From Lineus longissimus (lineage: Eukaryota; Nemertea; Pilidiophora; Heteronemertea; Lineidae): 64,000 nucleotides of DNA. This document shows positions 19,896 through 32,377 of this stretch, piece by piece (the stretch's first letter is position 1; every line of letters begins with the position of its first letter). The stretch is from positions 1,492,501 through 1,556,500 of the forward strand of contig NC_088315.1 of NCBI RefSeq assembly GCF_910592395.1, given 5' to 3'. The notes under the pieces are model-generated. The model saw only the letters and a program-made list of their open reading frames with translations. It was not told where the DNA came from and made no database searches. The position numbers were made by a program, and so were the translations under genes.

Positions 19896-22120
19896 AATAA
19901 GCAGCATTATCAGACTGTCATTTTTCTGTTCGACGACTCATGATCACTGAATACTGAACTAATTCTCATCACCATCCCACATCTTCTGAAAACAGCAGAC
20001 ACAGTAAGTTAATGTTGAGTTTCTGTCATCTCTACTCAATGACTAAGTCTAAGTCTCAGTGATATGACGATCAAATGCCTTACAAAAGTCGATTTCCTTT
20101 ACCTGCCATTGTTGTGATAGCGAGGTGATGTTGATTTTATTTCCTCCGGGTCAATCATACATCCTAGCAAATGATTAAGTTTTTCAGCACAACAAAGTCG
20201 AATACATGTATATATCAAAAACAAAAACTCTGCCGACGGCTGAAAAGGGTAAAAACTAATTGTATCAATGATTGTTTACAGGATATTTTGAGCATTATCA
20301 GAACTACTGCTCGCTTTTCGCTAGCTTTTTTACCCCTCCAGCGATATTACCTTTTACTGGCATTGGCTATCTCTAAAATAATCGAAGGTTATTGACTAAG
20401 TCTAATTTCCCTCCAAATATGCACTTGTCTTTTTGAAACAGACGCGGCAGTATAATTTGATTGTTAAAAGCTAACACTTTGGCTTTGTTTGAAGTACTAC
20501 ATCAACTACGATCTTGGTTCGCGAGGTGGTGATTGACCCAGTACTGTTGCAACTCACTCAAGTGAGTCGATCGGAGGTTGCATGTGACGTATTGAAATTC
20601 AAAATAATCGATAACCTCTATCGAAATATACCATTTGTGGGCCTACTAACATTGTTAGTTTTGCAGCTATCGGAATATGACTATCTTACAGTGGTGCGTG
20701 CATGTCATGACTGGTCATAGACAAAACTCTTATTTGAAGTCAGTGAAACGATACAACGACACAAGACACGAAAGCAGTTGCATTATTACTGGCGAACTGT
20801 AAGACACTGATGTCAAGGTATTGCAAACAGGAACACATAATTAATATCTAAACGTAAACTGAGTATGTATTTGTTCCATCTAAGGTACATCAGTTTCAGC
20901 AAGTTGCCATGGATAACTCATCAGAACATAAAAGCCTATAGGAAAGTGAAGTCATCGGCCACCATTTCCAGGCCTGCTTTTCGTCTGCATTGTCCTGCTT
21001 TCCCAGATAAGAAATGTCATCAACCCCCGGGCAACGTTAACACGTCACTAGCCATTGTTCTCCGTGAACACAGCCATCCAACACTGCCATGGTAACCCAG
21101 TTTGACTTCTGAAAACTTCTCAGGATGCGCAGAAAATATAAAAGTTCCCATCTGGAATTGTTCATTTGTGTATCCCCAGGCATCACAATGGAAGCCATTC
21201 GTTTGAAAAGGGCACAACTATCTTTGACAGAGGAAAAGGTCAGAATTATTAATGAATCAGATTGCTGACATCAAAGACATCCAAGTCCCCTAATGTAATT
21301 AGTTCTTCTATGGATCTCCAGCCCACTATCTTTGGTCGCCGAGGACGCCGTGGATGGACGAAGGCGGCGATGGAATCCGTTCGTCTGAAACTTTCTGAAA
21401 TAAAAAAAGCGTTAGATGTCTGTATTTTTGTTGTTTGCAACAAAAGTTTGCAGAAGAATGGCAATAGTATTCTAACCTTTGGCGCTGTCTGATAGAGATA
21501 GATGCAGGAACGAGTTGCGTGAATGTTCACGGGAAAGGAGTTTGTCATATTGTCCAATAATCACTTTGAATGACCAGTGTTCTTCAGTTTATGTCATAAC
21601 TATGCCGACTCATGGTATAGTATCCCTTCACTCTACCTCTGGGCGAACCTAGGAATGATTGGTCATTGGAACACACTCAAAATACCATGTCATCGAGAGA
21701 GAAATATACCTTCCATCTTCGCTGGCTTCGAGCTTCTAAAGTACACCTTAAAGTACCATTTCGTCCACACCCGTCCACGCCATACTGACCTATGACGTCA
21801 CGCCCAGCACCTTAAGGCGAGCTCAGAATAGGACTGGAGCAGCCGAAATCTGTGTTCATAAGAAATGAGCAAAACTAATTATGGAAAGGCGAGATTAAAG
21901 CTACAGTGAGGTCCTCTAATTCTATTACCAGTTTCTTGTGGCTAATGGGAAACTGAGCGGCGTCTAGATCACTTCAGACATTGAGATGAAGAATGGGCTC
22001 GGAGAACGGTACTCGCCGTCCATAGCGAGTGATCACTTAGCGGTTACCATTCATTCTAACCCTTCAACAGATTTGCTTCATGTGGGATTCCATAAATAGG
22101 AATTTTATTACATTTGCAAC
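19896..22120. other. No supported gene; several isolated exon-like signals
   Basis: Noted signals are an acceptor at 20281 with a hydrophobic frame, a short frame 20495-20561 between an acceptor and a CAA|GTGAGT donor, and an ATG at 21188 after gtatccccag whose 26-codon product resembles the start of a CENP-B/Tigger-type DNA-binding domain. None joins into a model I can defend. Confidence 0.35.
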
Positions 22121-22164
22121 GTCCTCGTCATCATCGTCATCGTCATCGTCGTCGTCGATCGATC
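22121..22164. repeat. Trinucleotide microsatellite (GTC/ATC)n
   Basis: gtcctcgtcatcatcgtcatcg and continuing gtcgtcgtc units, ending in gatcgatcg. No open coding context. Confidence 0.9.
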
Positions 22165-24039
22165 GAGTTGAACCTTCATGTCTAAGGTAAAGCAGTGGTA
22201 AGCAGTGGTAACATAGACACTAAAATCCAAAAGTTGTCTATCGGGCTCGTCACTTTTCTAAAATTTCATTTTCAAACCCTTCAGCGAATTTACAGACCAT
22301 CTCGACGACATTTTATTCAACTACATAATAACCTATATCTCGACCGAAGGTTTTCTTTCAACCAAATGGTTCCAGAAATATTCAAGAAAAGTTCATTTCT
22401 AGTGACGAGTGGAATCAAATGCAAGATTGTTTGTAGTATGTGAGTGTAATAAGAAAAACCGAATCCTGTTCGAAAGAAAGACAGCTTAGACAGGGAATTA
22501 ATATAGATATTGCCAGCTTCTCCTCCATTCTTCTTCATTACCCGCGACATGTTTTACAACAAGCTGACCATAAATAAATCAACGCCCGACAACACTTATA
22601 CGCCCTGGTGCTCATTCGGGTGGAGGTATTACCACCTCAATGACGATAAAATTCTTATGAAGTATCTGGTTGATAATGCAGGTATCTGCTCAGGCCGCAA
22701 GAATGAGACTTCAATTTACGTTCACTCCAGGATGTTACATTTATATCATAGCATCTTCTTTCTGTGACCGCTCATCCAGATCGAAGCCGTTTTTGTACTA
22801 GAAAATGCAGATAAGATCATACACCGGTATCTTTGGATATCATGTAAGAAACTGAATAAAGTCTAATACTACCAGCTTGGAGGAATCTCAGAAGAACCTT
22901 CTTATAAGAAACTGAATTAGATCTTCCACCAGATTCACAAACTAACTGCCCAGGAATTGAGGGTATACTTTTAGAAATTTATAATTTACGGTTTTGATAA
23001 ACTTTGAAAGGGATGTCAACCAAGGCAACACAAATATGCACCTCACAGAGGTTTTTTAGCAAAAAAACTAAAATTCAGAAAAACTGTCTAAGGGTTTTAA
23101 AATCGCAAGGCTGCATATTTGAGTTGTGTCTTCATGAGGATTGAATTGGTCGTATCAGATGAAATCACAAGGGATCTAACTCAGAAGCAGAGCAATACTG
23201 CAACCTTTGTATTGCAGTACAACAAACACAGTTTGTTTGGTATGTAGAGATTTCCATCTTCTCCAAATCGATAGTTAATTCAACATCTTGGGGGTATTTG
23301 TTAGCTTTGATTACGAGATTTCTGGTCAAACTTCGTAATCTAAGAAAACAATGACTAAATTTGTGTAAGCGCACTCTCCGGCCGATTGAAGTTATAAGAA
23401 ACTTCTTTAAGTATTCATGATGTGCGTGTAATGATATTATGTGACTGTCCCCGCTGGATGGGGGTGGGATTGACCAGAGGGTCAATGCTAGTTATCCTAA
23501 CATTCCTTTGCAATTCAGCTACAAGTAACTGCCAATGCATTCAGTGCCCGAGTATCGTAGTTGGTAGGGATGCTGGCATCTTTGTTACATTTATCAATCA
23601 TTGCTGAGATATCGTATTTCCAATCTCTGGTGATAGATAATCAGACATATCATGCTTTCAGATAGTTTAGACCAGGATCCGGAGCTAAGCATAACAGGAC
23701 TAGGTCTGGGTAAAAATATACGAGTTTTTTATCGTGAACCAGCATGTTAAAGCAATGAAGCCATTCACCATGCTGTCATCTTCTTTTGAACACAGTATCC
23801 TACAGAAATTCATATGCACTTTCATTTTTCCTTTGAAGACTAATTCTGTTCAATTCATTTGGTTAAATCATACACTTGTTCCGACTTCACCAATACTTTG
23901 ACAAAAGTCAGCACTATCCATGACCTTGCACTTTCCACAGTCTATATGAGGGATTTACCAAATAATATTATTTCTGTGGCGAGCACCCGAGTGCCACAGG
24001 CTAAGCCGACGTACCACAATCTTGTCATGTCAGACAGTT
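22165..24039. other. No supported gene
   Basis: AT-rich DNA with only short frames lacking motifs. The duplicated ggtaagcagtggtaa near 22187-22211 is a 12-bp local duplication. I see no mobile-element ends. Confidence 0.45.
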
Positions 24040-24041
24040 GA

Positions 24042-24106
24042 TATAAAAGTCGCCTTAACCGTGGCGGATGCGCCAAGTTGATTGGCTGACGGGCTGTATA
24101 TTAAAA
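24042..24106 (+). promoter_or_regulatory. Candidate TATA-box promoter
   Basis: TATAAAAG at 24042-24049 is followed by a GC-rich interval, an inverted CCAAT box (ATTGG, 24081-24085) and a second TATA-like element, TATATTAAAA (24097-24106). Either TATA box would place a start 25-35 bp downstream. The nearest ATG (24129) opens only nine codons, so a target gene would need a spliced leader exon. The TATAAAAG also follows a short palindromic tract, so chance is possible. Confidence 0.28.
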
Positions 24107-24364
24107 CGCGACGTGCCTTGGCATCTCATGGCTGGACTTGGCCTATCTCGCTTGTAACAGACACGGATTATATATCATTTGGCCACAGAAACACGACGGA
24201 CAAGTGATTAACTCTGGAACTTGGTGAAAATTAGATACAATTCAAATACATATTCATCTGCGTTCTTCATTCGTGTTGTCAGGCTCCAGCCAAGAAAAAG
24301 GTATCATTTTAAGTCAAGGTTTTCTCAACATCCCGAAACTCGCATCTGGGCTTTCAGGATATAT

Positions 24365-24404
24365 CCAAATTCAAGATGGCCGCTAAAACCTAAAATGGCT
24401 GCCA
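24365..24404 (+). repeat. ATGGC-type repeat motif
   Basis: Two close copies of an AAGATGGCCGC / AAAATGGCTGCC motif. Such pairs recur in dispersed animal repeats and both ATGs open only a few codons, so they are not start sites. Confidence 0.4.
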
Positions 24405-25300
24405 AATAGCCGAGAAAAGGTTCTTTCTGATCTGAAAAGACTGTGCATCCTCGGTAACCGTTACTGAACAATGCACCTGTAGTTCTAATTGTCTTATTGA
24501 CGACAACCATCACCTGAAAAGTTAGGAGAAATGACAACAAAGAGCAGGGAAGTAGGCAAATTCCCTCCTCGACCTTCTACGACCTCAAATATTACAATCA
24601 ACCTCTAACCCTGCCCTGCAGTCTAACCTTTTTGTACCTATCCTAATATGTATGCGATCAGGTCGTCTCGAAATGTCATCGCGACCACGCCACACACACT
24701 CCGCTCCCACCTCATCCGGAGGAGATAGAAACAGCCTCATAAATTTCTATTCATTTGTCAGTTTCTTATCAACCATTTACTCAGGTCTGACGGGCCATCA
24801 TAAAAGCACCAAGATCAATTTCAATTAGTTTGCAGTTTATCCTGGGCTGCAGTAAGTTATCCATTATAAGGAGATTAGGGGCTTTCCTCTTTGGATGCGA
24901 GCGAGTGATGCGATATGGGTGTGACATTCATGGATGCCATGATGGAGGCATTGAGCTTCTTCTTTCAGGTTCGAGACAATATTGGCCGTTTTCTATGCGC
25001 AACGTGAAGGACTAAAAATCGGTTACGTGTGTGTGTTTTTTCAACATCAAGAAAGTAACATCCCATCGCTTAAAGGGCATCATGCCGTACATCATCGTAT
25101 AACTATACAAACGACTAGGGTCGTAGCAAAAAGATCTGACGGAGCAAGTGTCCCCATTCGCCACGAAAACATGTTTTGGAACATAATTTTGGCAGAACAA
25201 ATGCAAAAAGTGCTGTTGCCTCCCGAAGCTAGCTACGGGCATGAATACAAATTGACAACTCCTTTTCTGTGATAACGAACGGTTCAATAAGACTCACTGA

Positions 25301-25315
25301 CCCCCCCCCCCCCCC
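25301..25315. repeat. Homopolymer C15
   Basis: Fifteen consecutive C. Length is likely polymorphic and error-prone in sequencing. Confidence 0.95.
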
Positions 25316-25743
25316 GACACTGTCCAGACAGTCACTGACTGCGCACTCACCAATCGCACCAATCGCACCAATAACCATGTGCATATCAATATGTGCGGCG
25401 CCAGGCGTGTTTTGGATAGTCATCTGTCTTAATGGACATGTAGAGGGTGATTAATTCAACTTTATCCGTTTTTATGACCGCCGGGAGATAATTATTTCCC
25501 TGTTTAGTGTTAGGAATGGAGACCACATTATGATGTCCATTGGCTTTGCATTCAATATGTCGCGGTCGAATATTTTGCTTGCAGCAACATCCCAGTCCGG
25601 TCAACTTTTTCATGCAAATTTTACAAGAAATTATTCAAAAATACTTCCTTCCGGCTGCTGATTCGTCACGACAGGATATACATGATGTACCTGCATGCCG
25701 TTTCCCAGATTTCTCAAATGAACACAGGCAATTATACGTGCTC

Positions 25744-25843
25744 AGGAATAGCTCATATTTCTGTCTTTTGAATAGTGATATACATAAAATCTTAGGAATA
25801 GCTCATATTTCTGTCTTTTGAATAGTAATACATAAAACCTTTC
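25744..25843. repeat. 50-bp tandem duplication
   Basis: aggaatagctcatatttctg begins at 25744 and again at 25794; the following ~25 bp also match (tcttttgaatagt, then tacataaaa). A recent local duplication. Confidence 0.9.
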
Positions 25844-26503
25844 ATGCTACTTCCACCTTTTTGGAAAAAACTTTGCGTAGTGACTTACTTCATCATGCAG
25901 TGATTACCTATAGCACACATTGCAAAACGATTTTTTAGTCATCTTTATGTTAGGGGTAGAACGACATCATGTTCAACTTAAGTTTAATCAATCTCTTGTG
26001 CACGGATTTTAATTAACAATATCGTTGATTACAAAAGAGCTAGTGAACTTTTATACGTCCACTGTTCGCGTGACCAATCCCAACCAATCCCAACCTCTCG
26101 CGCATTTGAAGTCGTCCAAGGTCTGTAAATGTTTCATTCGTGCACTGCAATAATTCATCGCATTAGGTTTCTCATCAATAAATCAGGTAATTAATTCAAT
26201 TTGGCGTGCCGAACATAGATTAAGTAGCAATGATCGCGAATATGTGCACCAGGCTTGTCACGCGACCATTACTCGATATTGGGTACAACTGCACCTGATT
26301 TAAGAAAGTAACATTACGCGGCAAAACTAAATCCAAAGATCATTCATGGTTGCCGTAAGTTTGCACTTCGTATGACCACATATGAATAAATAAGACGAGT
26401 CTTTAGCTATTCTTGTATAAGTAAACTAAAATATTTTTCAAATTTGATTGCAAAGTAGCCGTTACATAATAAAGTGCGTCGTGTTAATTTCCTAATGTCA
26501 ACA

Positions 26504-26515
26504 TGACCTTGACCT
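26504..26515 (-). promoter_or_regulatory. Nuclear-receptor-type direct repeat (AGGTCAAGGTCA)
   Basis: On the minus strand two perfect AGGTCA half-sites abut with no spacer, which also creates the extended monomer site TCAAGGTCA used by ERR/SF-1-type receptors. No gene lies within several kb, so any role would be as a distal site. Confidence 0.3.
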
Positions 26516-27860
26516 CTGCTAGCGCTGGAGGATGTTTGGTACCTACATTGTCACCCTCGTCACGAAAGTTTTGTAACCGTGACCAAACTAGCCTGAACTG
26601 CTTTTGAATTACCTTAACTGCTTAACGTGATTAGGCATTCGCGAGAACTCATCGTTTGTAGCTAGGTGGGATGCCTAATCAAGGGTTTAATCTAGGAATC
26701 GAATTAAACACAACTGTTTGTGTCTACGGGGTGCCCAAAGGGATGTAAATGTTCTTGGTATTCTTGTTGAATTTCGTTCAGTGAACGGAAAACAAAGATT
26801 GAGAATGTTTTCAAGATGTTTTGCATTTTGCACTTATTCAGCAGGATTGATTCGGTGGCGAATAAAAAAAGAACATAACAAAAAACAAATTGTCTGGATG
26901 CTGTTCATTTTTGGCCATTTGTACTGTGTTGTCCGCTTCTTTGATCATCGGTGAACAAAGTAAGTTGACAATAGAACTGCAATTTCTCTCAGTATTTTGA
27001 CAATGATAATCAAATAACCAAATTCGCTGATAGCACTGAAAGACATTTTCTTACAGAAATATCTTGTAACTATTCTTATCAGCGTACAACAATAGCATAA
27101 TCACCTTCTGGAAGTTTCTGAGTCGAACTTACGACAAGAATTCATCTCACACTGCCAGAAGCTGAACCGATGTACGCAATCAATGATCTGATGATAGGAA
27201 ACGCATTACCAATTTGTACTAACTTCCGTCAAATTGGTTCATTTTGTAGAGATATGTAATTGTACTTTTTTATTGATTCATTGATTTCCTTAATGTATTT
27301 AGAACATAAAAACAGTTATTCTATCATTATTAGGCACTGCGATGATCCTTCCATATCGGTAATGGACCTGACACAAACAGAATTGATGGCAGTCTGAAAC
27401 CTGAAGGCATATTCACTACCTTTTGTGCAAAAAAAACTTATCATTTGGGTAACACTATTTTAAAACCATTGGCATTCTCATGTACAAAACCGTCCATATC
27501 CGAGCCAGGACCATTCTAAAAATTCTGGCAAAATACGCTGATGTCAGCATATAAGCTTGTGAAAAACCAACACAAGCATGCACCTCGTAGCGTTATCGAG
27601 AGTCGTCCCTTAGTGACCGAAAGGCAACCGGGAAGTCAAAAAGTTCTTCCACCTAACACACTCTTGCGTAAAACCACAAAATGAGCATCCAGATCTGCAT
27701 GCACAGTCCTATCCGGTAGAAAGTGTATTGTAGTGTGGAGTGTGCAAGGGCACGTCAACAGAGTTACGTGTTGCTCCACGAACATACATACCAGAGGAAA
27801 CTTGACGCAACCCTCGTTAAAAATGCATCAGCGGATAAGTCTGGCTGTGTCTGTTTACAG

Positions 27861-27921
27861 ATGATTATTGGAATCTGTTCAAAAGATCATTGGACGTTTG
27901 TTCAGCAGCTTGCACTGTTAG
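27861..27921 (+). CDS. Candidate short internal exon
   Basis: A strong acceptor, gtgtctgtttacag (AG at 27859-27860), and a usable donor, TTAG|GTATGA, bracket 61 nt that are open in two frames (one reads DYWNLFKRSLDVC, the other MIIGICSKDHWTF). Length and signals suit an invertebrate exon, but no flanking exon could be matched in phase and no family is recognised. Confidence 0.18.
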
Positions 27922-28024
27922 GTATGACACAACTGTTAGTCTAAATTGCCCCGTGCCCTGTATACCTGCGAGAGGAAGCCGCGAGAGACGCAGCCCCCTT
28001 TATAGATGCACAAGCATACGCTTG

Positions 28025-28124
28025 TATATCACTAACATTCACGAGAACAAGCATGTTCAATATATCACTAAGAATTACGAGGACAATTCATCGTGCCCAA
28101 CATATCACAAAAATTCAACGACAC
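28025..28124. repeat. Diverged 36-40-bp tandem repeat, about three copies
   Basis: Units begin with tatatcacta (28025), tatatcacta (28061) and catatcacaa (28101), each followed by a diverged attcacgagaacaag-like segment. Overlapping open frames here (for example 28053-28418, 121 codons) span the repeat and have no recognisable domain. Confidence 0.6.
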
Positions 28125-28959
28125 AATCGGAAATCCATTTGGAAATTTATGTTCAAGTATATGCATACCTGTACACCGAAGGCCGACGACGTATACACAT
28201 GGTATACACAGGAGCGAGCACATAAAGCATGTGTTCACCCTGCCTTCCAGCCAGGAACTGATAATGAATACTTACAATACGTTACGTCATCATTATTGGT
28301 GCGCATTCAAGGAGAGAAACCAGGACAAACCATTCATGAGTGCTTTTGTATGATTTACTGCTCCCTTTATGTACTGAGTCTATCGACGTTGGATGTTGTG
28401 GACACAAATAACCAATAATCTAGATGTTATTTTGATTAAACGTTTTTCTTTCAACAAACTGGATGCTTTGTATCGCCTGCGGTGATAATGAAGTATACAA
28501 ACATGACACATTTTCATCAGAATAACCTTGTGTATATCGACAATTTGCCTTTTGACATCACCTCCGCTAGTTGTCAATATACTTGTACACAAGTACGGAA
28601 CATGAACATCGGATGTTTTATATACATGTCTTAGTAGTTTAAACAACACATCCGTTTTTTGATGCTCTTCCGATTCACAAGATGAAACTGATACTTGAAA
28701 TGACGTTCAAAAGCATATGAAACATTCAGTGGTGCTTTTAGTAATGTTGTTAGAATGGAAATTCACTGTGTGTGTCACAATGTCTCTGCGGGGCGGTTGT
28801 CTTCCAACAAATAGTAAAAAAGTCCATGTGAATGCATGCGTTGATATAATGCACACAAAGAGACCATGATGAGCTAACTTGTCGTATTGATAATTAATCA
28901 AAATATGACGAAACAGCACTTTTGAAAACAAAATAAACACATGATCCTCATCTTACTAG

Positions 28960-28966
28960 AAAAAAA
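28960..28966 (-). terminator. Pol III oligo-T terminator of the tRNA gene
   Basis: Seven T residues on the minus strand, five bases after the mature 3' end of the tRNA-Gly gene. This is the usual position and length for RNA polymerase III termination. Confidence 0.85.
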
Positions 28967-28971
28967 TTACA

Positions 28972-29042
28972 TGCATTGGCCGGGAATCGAACCCGGGCCT
29001 CCCGCGTGGCAGGCGAGAATTCTACCACTGAACCACCAATGC
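28972..29042 (-). tRNA. tRNA-Gly (anticodon GCC)
   Basis: Reads inward from GCATTGGTGGTTCAGTGGTA at 29042. The acceptor stem GCATTGG/CCAATGC is seven perfect pairs, the A-box TGGTTCAGTGG and B-box GGTTCGATTCC are intact, and the T stem CCGGG/CCCGG is perfect. The anticodon loop TGCCACG gives GCC. There is no intron and no encoded CCA; the discriminator is A. At 71 nt it matches the standard animal tRNA-Gly(GCC). The gene is intact and followed by a T7 terminator, so it is probably functional. No second copy is present in the window. Confidence 0.97.
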
Positions 29043-32000
29043 TTGTTGGAGGTTGACAATCACATGTTGTCACCAACAAAAAACGAGGCAGGTATACTAT
29101 CGTGTCCTTTGTCCTATTTGTCTTGTAATGTCATTGATAAGGTGCTACCTTATAGTTAAAACCAAACGGTTACTGTGTCATGCTTTTGTCAAAGTGGCTA
29201 GTTTAAGTAGCCTCTCGTTAATAACAGTTACTGATATTACTGACATACCAAGGTCTCACAACTTCTCTACTTGATTCTCCTCTAAGCTAGCTTGAAGCTC
29301 TCGGAGCATTTTGCTAAGTGTACTTTATGCCATTTCCTCTAGAGTGCTTCCGATAGCTGAGTAGTAAACTTCCTCGGACTCTGAATCCATTCAGGATGAC
29401 TCTGATGGCACGGTGCATTTAAGGAAATGATCATTTATTCGTGTGACAAGTGCATGTTTTAACCCACATATTGGGAAAATACACACACACAATGCCATTC
29501 TATCACAAAGATGACGAACGTCATACGAGCATACGTAATTTGACATTCGTTTCTAGAGCAGTTTGCATAAAACAGGGTACAACTCACTTTACCGATCACC
29601 GTTACTCACTTCTACACCACAAGTTGTGAAAAGACCACGACCGCTTAAAGAACGCTGAAAAAGACACGAACTTTTAGAATATCTTATCCAGCGTATAATG
29701 TGGAACAGTATCATTGTTTCTTGCAAGTCTGCAGTGAGGGATATTGGATATAGAAAGTACTTATGGACAACCTGAGAAACATTCGCAGCTTTACCATTAA
29801 CATGTCAACGCTGAGGTGTAATCGTCATCTTGAGATATCCAGGGGTGTAACTCTCGACTAATGGGGGTCAGACGGAGCAAGAGTGTACGCCAGTCTCAGG
29901 CTAGGTTAATGGTCCTCAGGGTCCTTTCTGGTAATCCTGTCATTGCCATTTTGTCCAACACATGTTTACAAGTACATTGTGCACCAAAGTACGCCAGAAC
30001 CTTTAATTTGCGTACAATGTTTACATATCTGGCTGCGTTGTCTAGCATAAATGGCATCTTGTGAAGGAGCACAAGTATGTTCGACATTATTTGTACACTC
30101 TTGTCCTGCCATGTGCCATGCAGCCCCCCATCATCTTAAACTACGAATATCAGTACCGAAACTAGGGAATGTAGTTCAACTTTAAAATGATGCATGCCGT
30201 TAATACTTACTAATGACCAACAGTGGAGATTTTCGTTCAGTACTTTGCTACTTTAAGACTATTTACCATTATTAGCTGATTAACGCTACATTAGTGCTTC
30301 TTGGCAAGGTAGTTTTACGGGATACCAATTAATTCAACTCACGGTTAAACGTACCAGTTTATAATTGGAGTTTAACACGCCCAACGTAAAGTTTGCCCTA
30401 TCAAATTCCCCGTTGAAGTTTAATCACCGAGTCATTCTGATGGTGCTTGTAGTTTAATGTAGCTTGATGGTCTATCAAATGGGATATTCTGAGTGCCTTC
30501 CATTATGCCATGCTCCATGTCAATGTTAGTCTGATAAAATATAAATAAAGTCAATGAGACTTATTGGCATCCAAGTATACTATCTCCATTATAGTACATT
30601 AACGTGCTTATGTACACTACATCATTATGTTCTATCGTTGTATTGTGCATTTGTGGTGTACGAATTGGTCTGTCGAATTATTGGACAGCTATCCGATGAT
30701 TTTAGTCTTGGCTCCTATGGTTTTATTCATATTTCTTACATGTAATTTCACCCAGGCTGTTAATTATCCTTTATCTGAAAAATGTAACGATTATAAGCAA
30801 TGTTGAACATATTTGTTTGTCTTTTTTGTGTTGCTTATGTCACTCTCATCTCCTAAGCAGCATGGTTCAATTCTATAAAAGTCAAGCCATTAGGTCATTG
30901 TATATTTCACCCCCAGCCATTTGTCTATTGACTTCTGTTATTACTTCGAAGCCACAATTGCCAAACTCTGCCATCTTAATAAGACCAAACACACACACTC
31001 ACAATAAATCATTTTTTCCCATTCCTGTGGCATTGGAAAATAGTAACTCATATAAAACAATGGTTTTCCTTCGATAGATCTTTTGAGAAGACAAGGATCT
31101 TTGGCATCTCATCAATCACCATTGACGTCTAACAATATTGCTAGTCCTCACAGAGACACACTTCTGATAAATGAAGGCGAGTCGGGATTTTGAGAAACGT
31201 CAGTTCTCAATGTATTATCAGAGTACGGACAGGGAATTCCCCTCAGAATAAAAACAAAATCTTTCATCTCTGTGTCTGTCATGTTTGACATTCCATTTGA
31301 TAACACTTTTCCTTTGTAAACGTCTCTACCGTGCCCATACTGATTTGCGACAATACGGACGGAACTCCCATAAAACGGGCGTATTTCCGGATGGACTTTT
31401 TTGTCCTGGGAGACTTTGGGCAGGCAGTGTTTCGTTACAAGATCACGATAATCTCAAGAACCTGATAAGATTTCAATACAACACGTTCAAACCACATTGG
31501 TATTTTTTGCAGTATCTCCAGTGAATTGTACAAATTGGACAGTAGATTGAATGGGCGATGTGTGAATTGAGCCTGGATGGGTAATCTTCTTTGGGATGCT
31601 CAGCTAAATCAGATCTCAAACTAAACAGGCATTCCAATTGCCAACGCACATACCCATCATTTGTAACATTCGACCTTAGTTTTTGAAAGTACATTTGTCT
31701 AGTATGGTATCTGTGATCATCAATCTGCCTCGACCAGAAATGCCGTTGGTGTGCAGCCCCTGATTAAACAAAGTGTACTGTCATCTCACAGAATCGCAAG
31801 ATAATCTCAGCGATAACAAGTGTTAGCTTGTTACTGGTGTAATAGCTTGTGAACAAAGACTCGTACTTCTGCTGGGACAACATGCCATATTCACAGTTTC
31901 GAATGACAAGGACATACTGCTGTTATGATCCTTCATTTGTGCTGCTGAATGATTACAAAAAACTTTATCAAGAAGTAACTTTACCCTAGGTAAACAAAAA

Positions 32001-32307
32001 CGAGGAAAAGAGTGTCGTTGAAAGTCCCAAATAATCTTGATAGCTTCACTTTCCTCAGCCTATACAATGCGAAAGAGAACAAAGGCACTTCATAGGGATA
32101 TTTTTCTTGGCTGCGCGTTTTATGTTGCCGTCTTCTTCTGAGGCTAATAAAACCACATGCTTGTCACTTCAATTGAAGCCGATTCCCTGAGGCAAGCTAT
32201 ACCCATTCCAATTTTTGACATTTGCAATGGTTGGGTTTATGTACACGTTATATAAAGAAATATATGGAATGTTTACCAGGACGGTTTCTATTGTTTCTTT
32301 CTTTCAG
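29043..32307. other. No supported gene
   Basis: AT-rich DNA. Paired open frames near 29861-30087 on both strands have no motif. No repeat or RNA gene was seen apart from the tRNA upstream. Confidence 0.45.
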
Positions 32308-32377
32308 AGAACACAATAGGGACAACCATGTCACCAATGGTGACATTCGTTCTTCTGGTTCCCAAATAGGCATATAG
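32308..32377 (+). CDS. Candidate terminal exon, hydrophilic C-terminal tail
   Basis: One of the best acceptor tracts of the window, ctattgtttctttctttcag (AG at 32306-32307), is followed by one base and 22 open codons to a TAG. The peptide is hydrophilic (EHNRDNHVTNGD, then IRSSGSQIGI), like the cytoplasmic end of a receptor or transporter. The partner exon must end in phase 2 and none was found nearby; another frame from the same acceptor is also open. Function unknown. Confidence 0.25.

Larger units (their letters stand above)
24410..27860. other. No supported gene beyond the small items listed
   Basis: Contains a C15 run, a 50-bp duplication and a nuclear-receptor-type site (listed separately). 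Open frames such as 24982-25272 and 26718-26954 have no recognisable motif. Confidence 0.45.

Noticed and set aside
20495-20561. Acceptor-to-GTGAGT frame in phase with exon 1 at 15678
   Set aside because: The acceptor at 15908 is closer and stronger and gives a complete protein with a membrane helix; this one is probably chance.
24365-24404. Start codons in the ATGGCCGC / ATGGCTGCC pair
   Set aside because: Both frames stop within six codons and the motif is typical of dispersed repeats.
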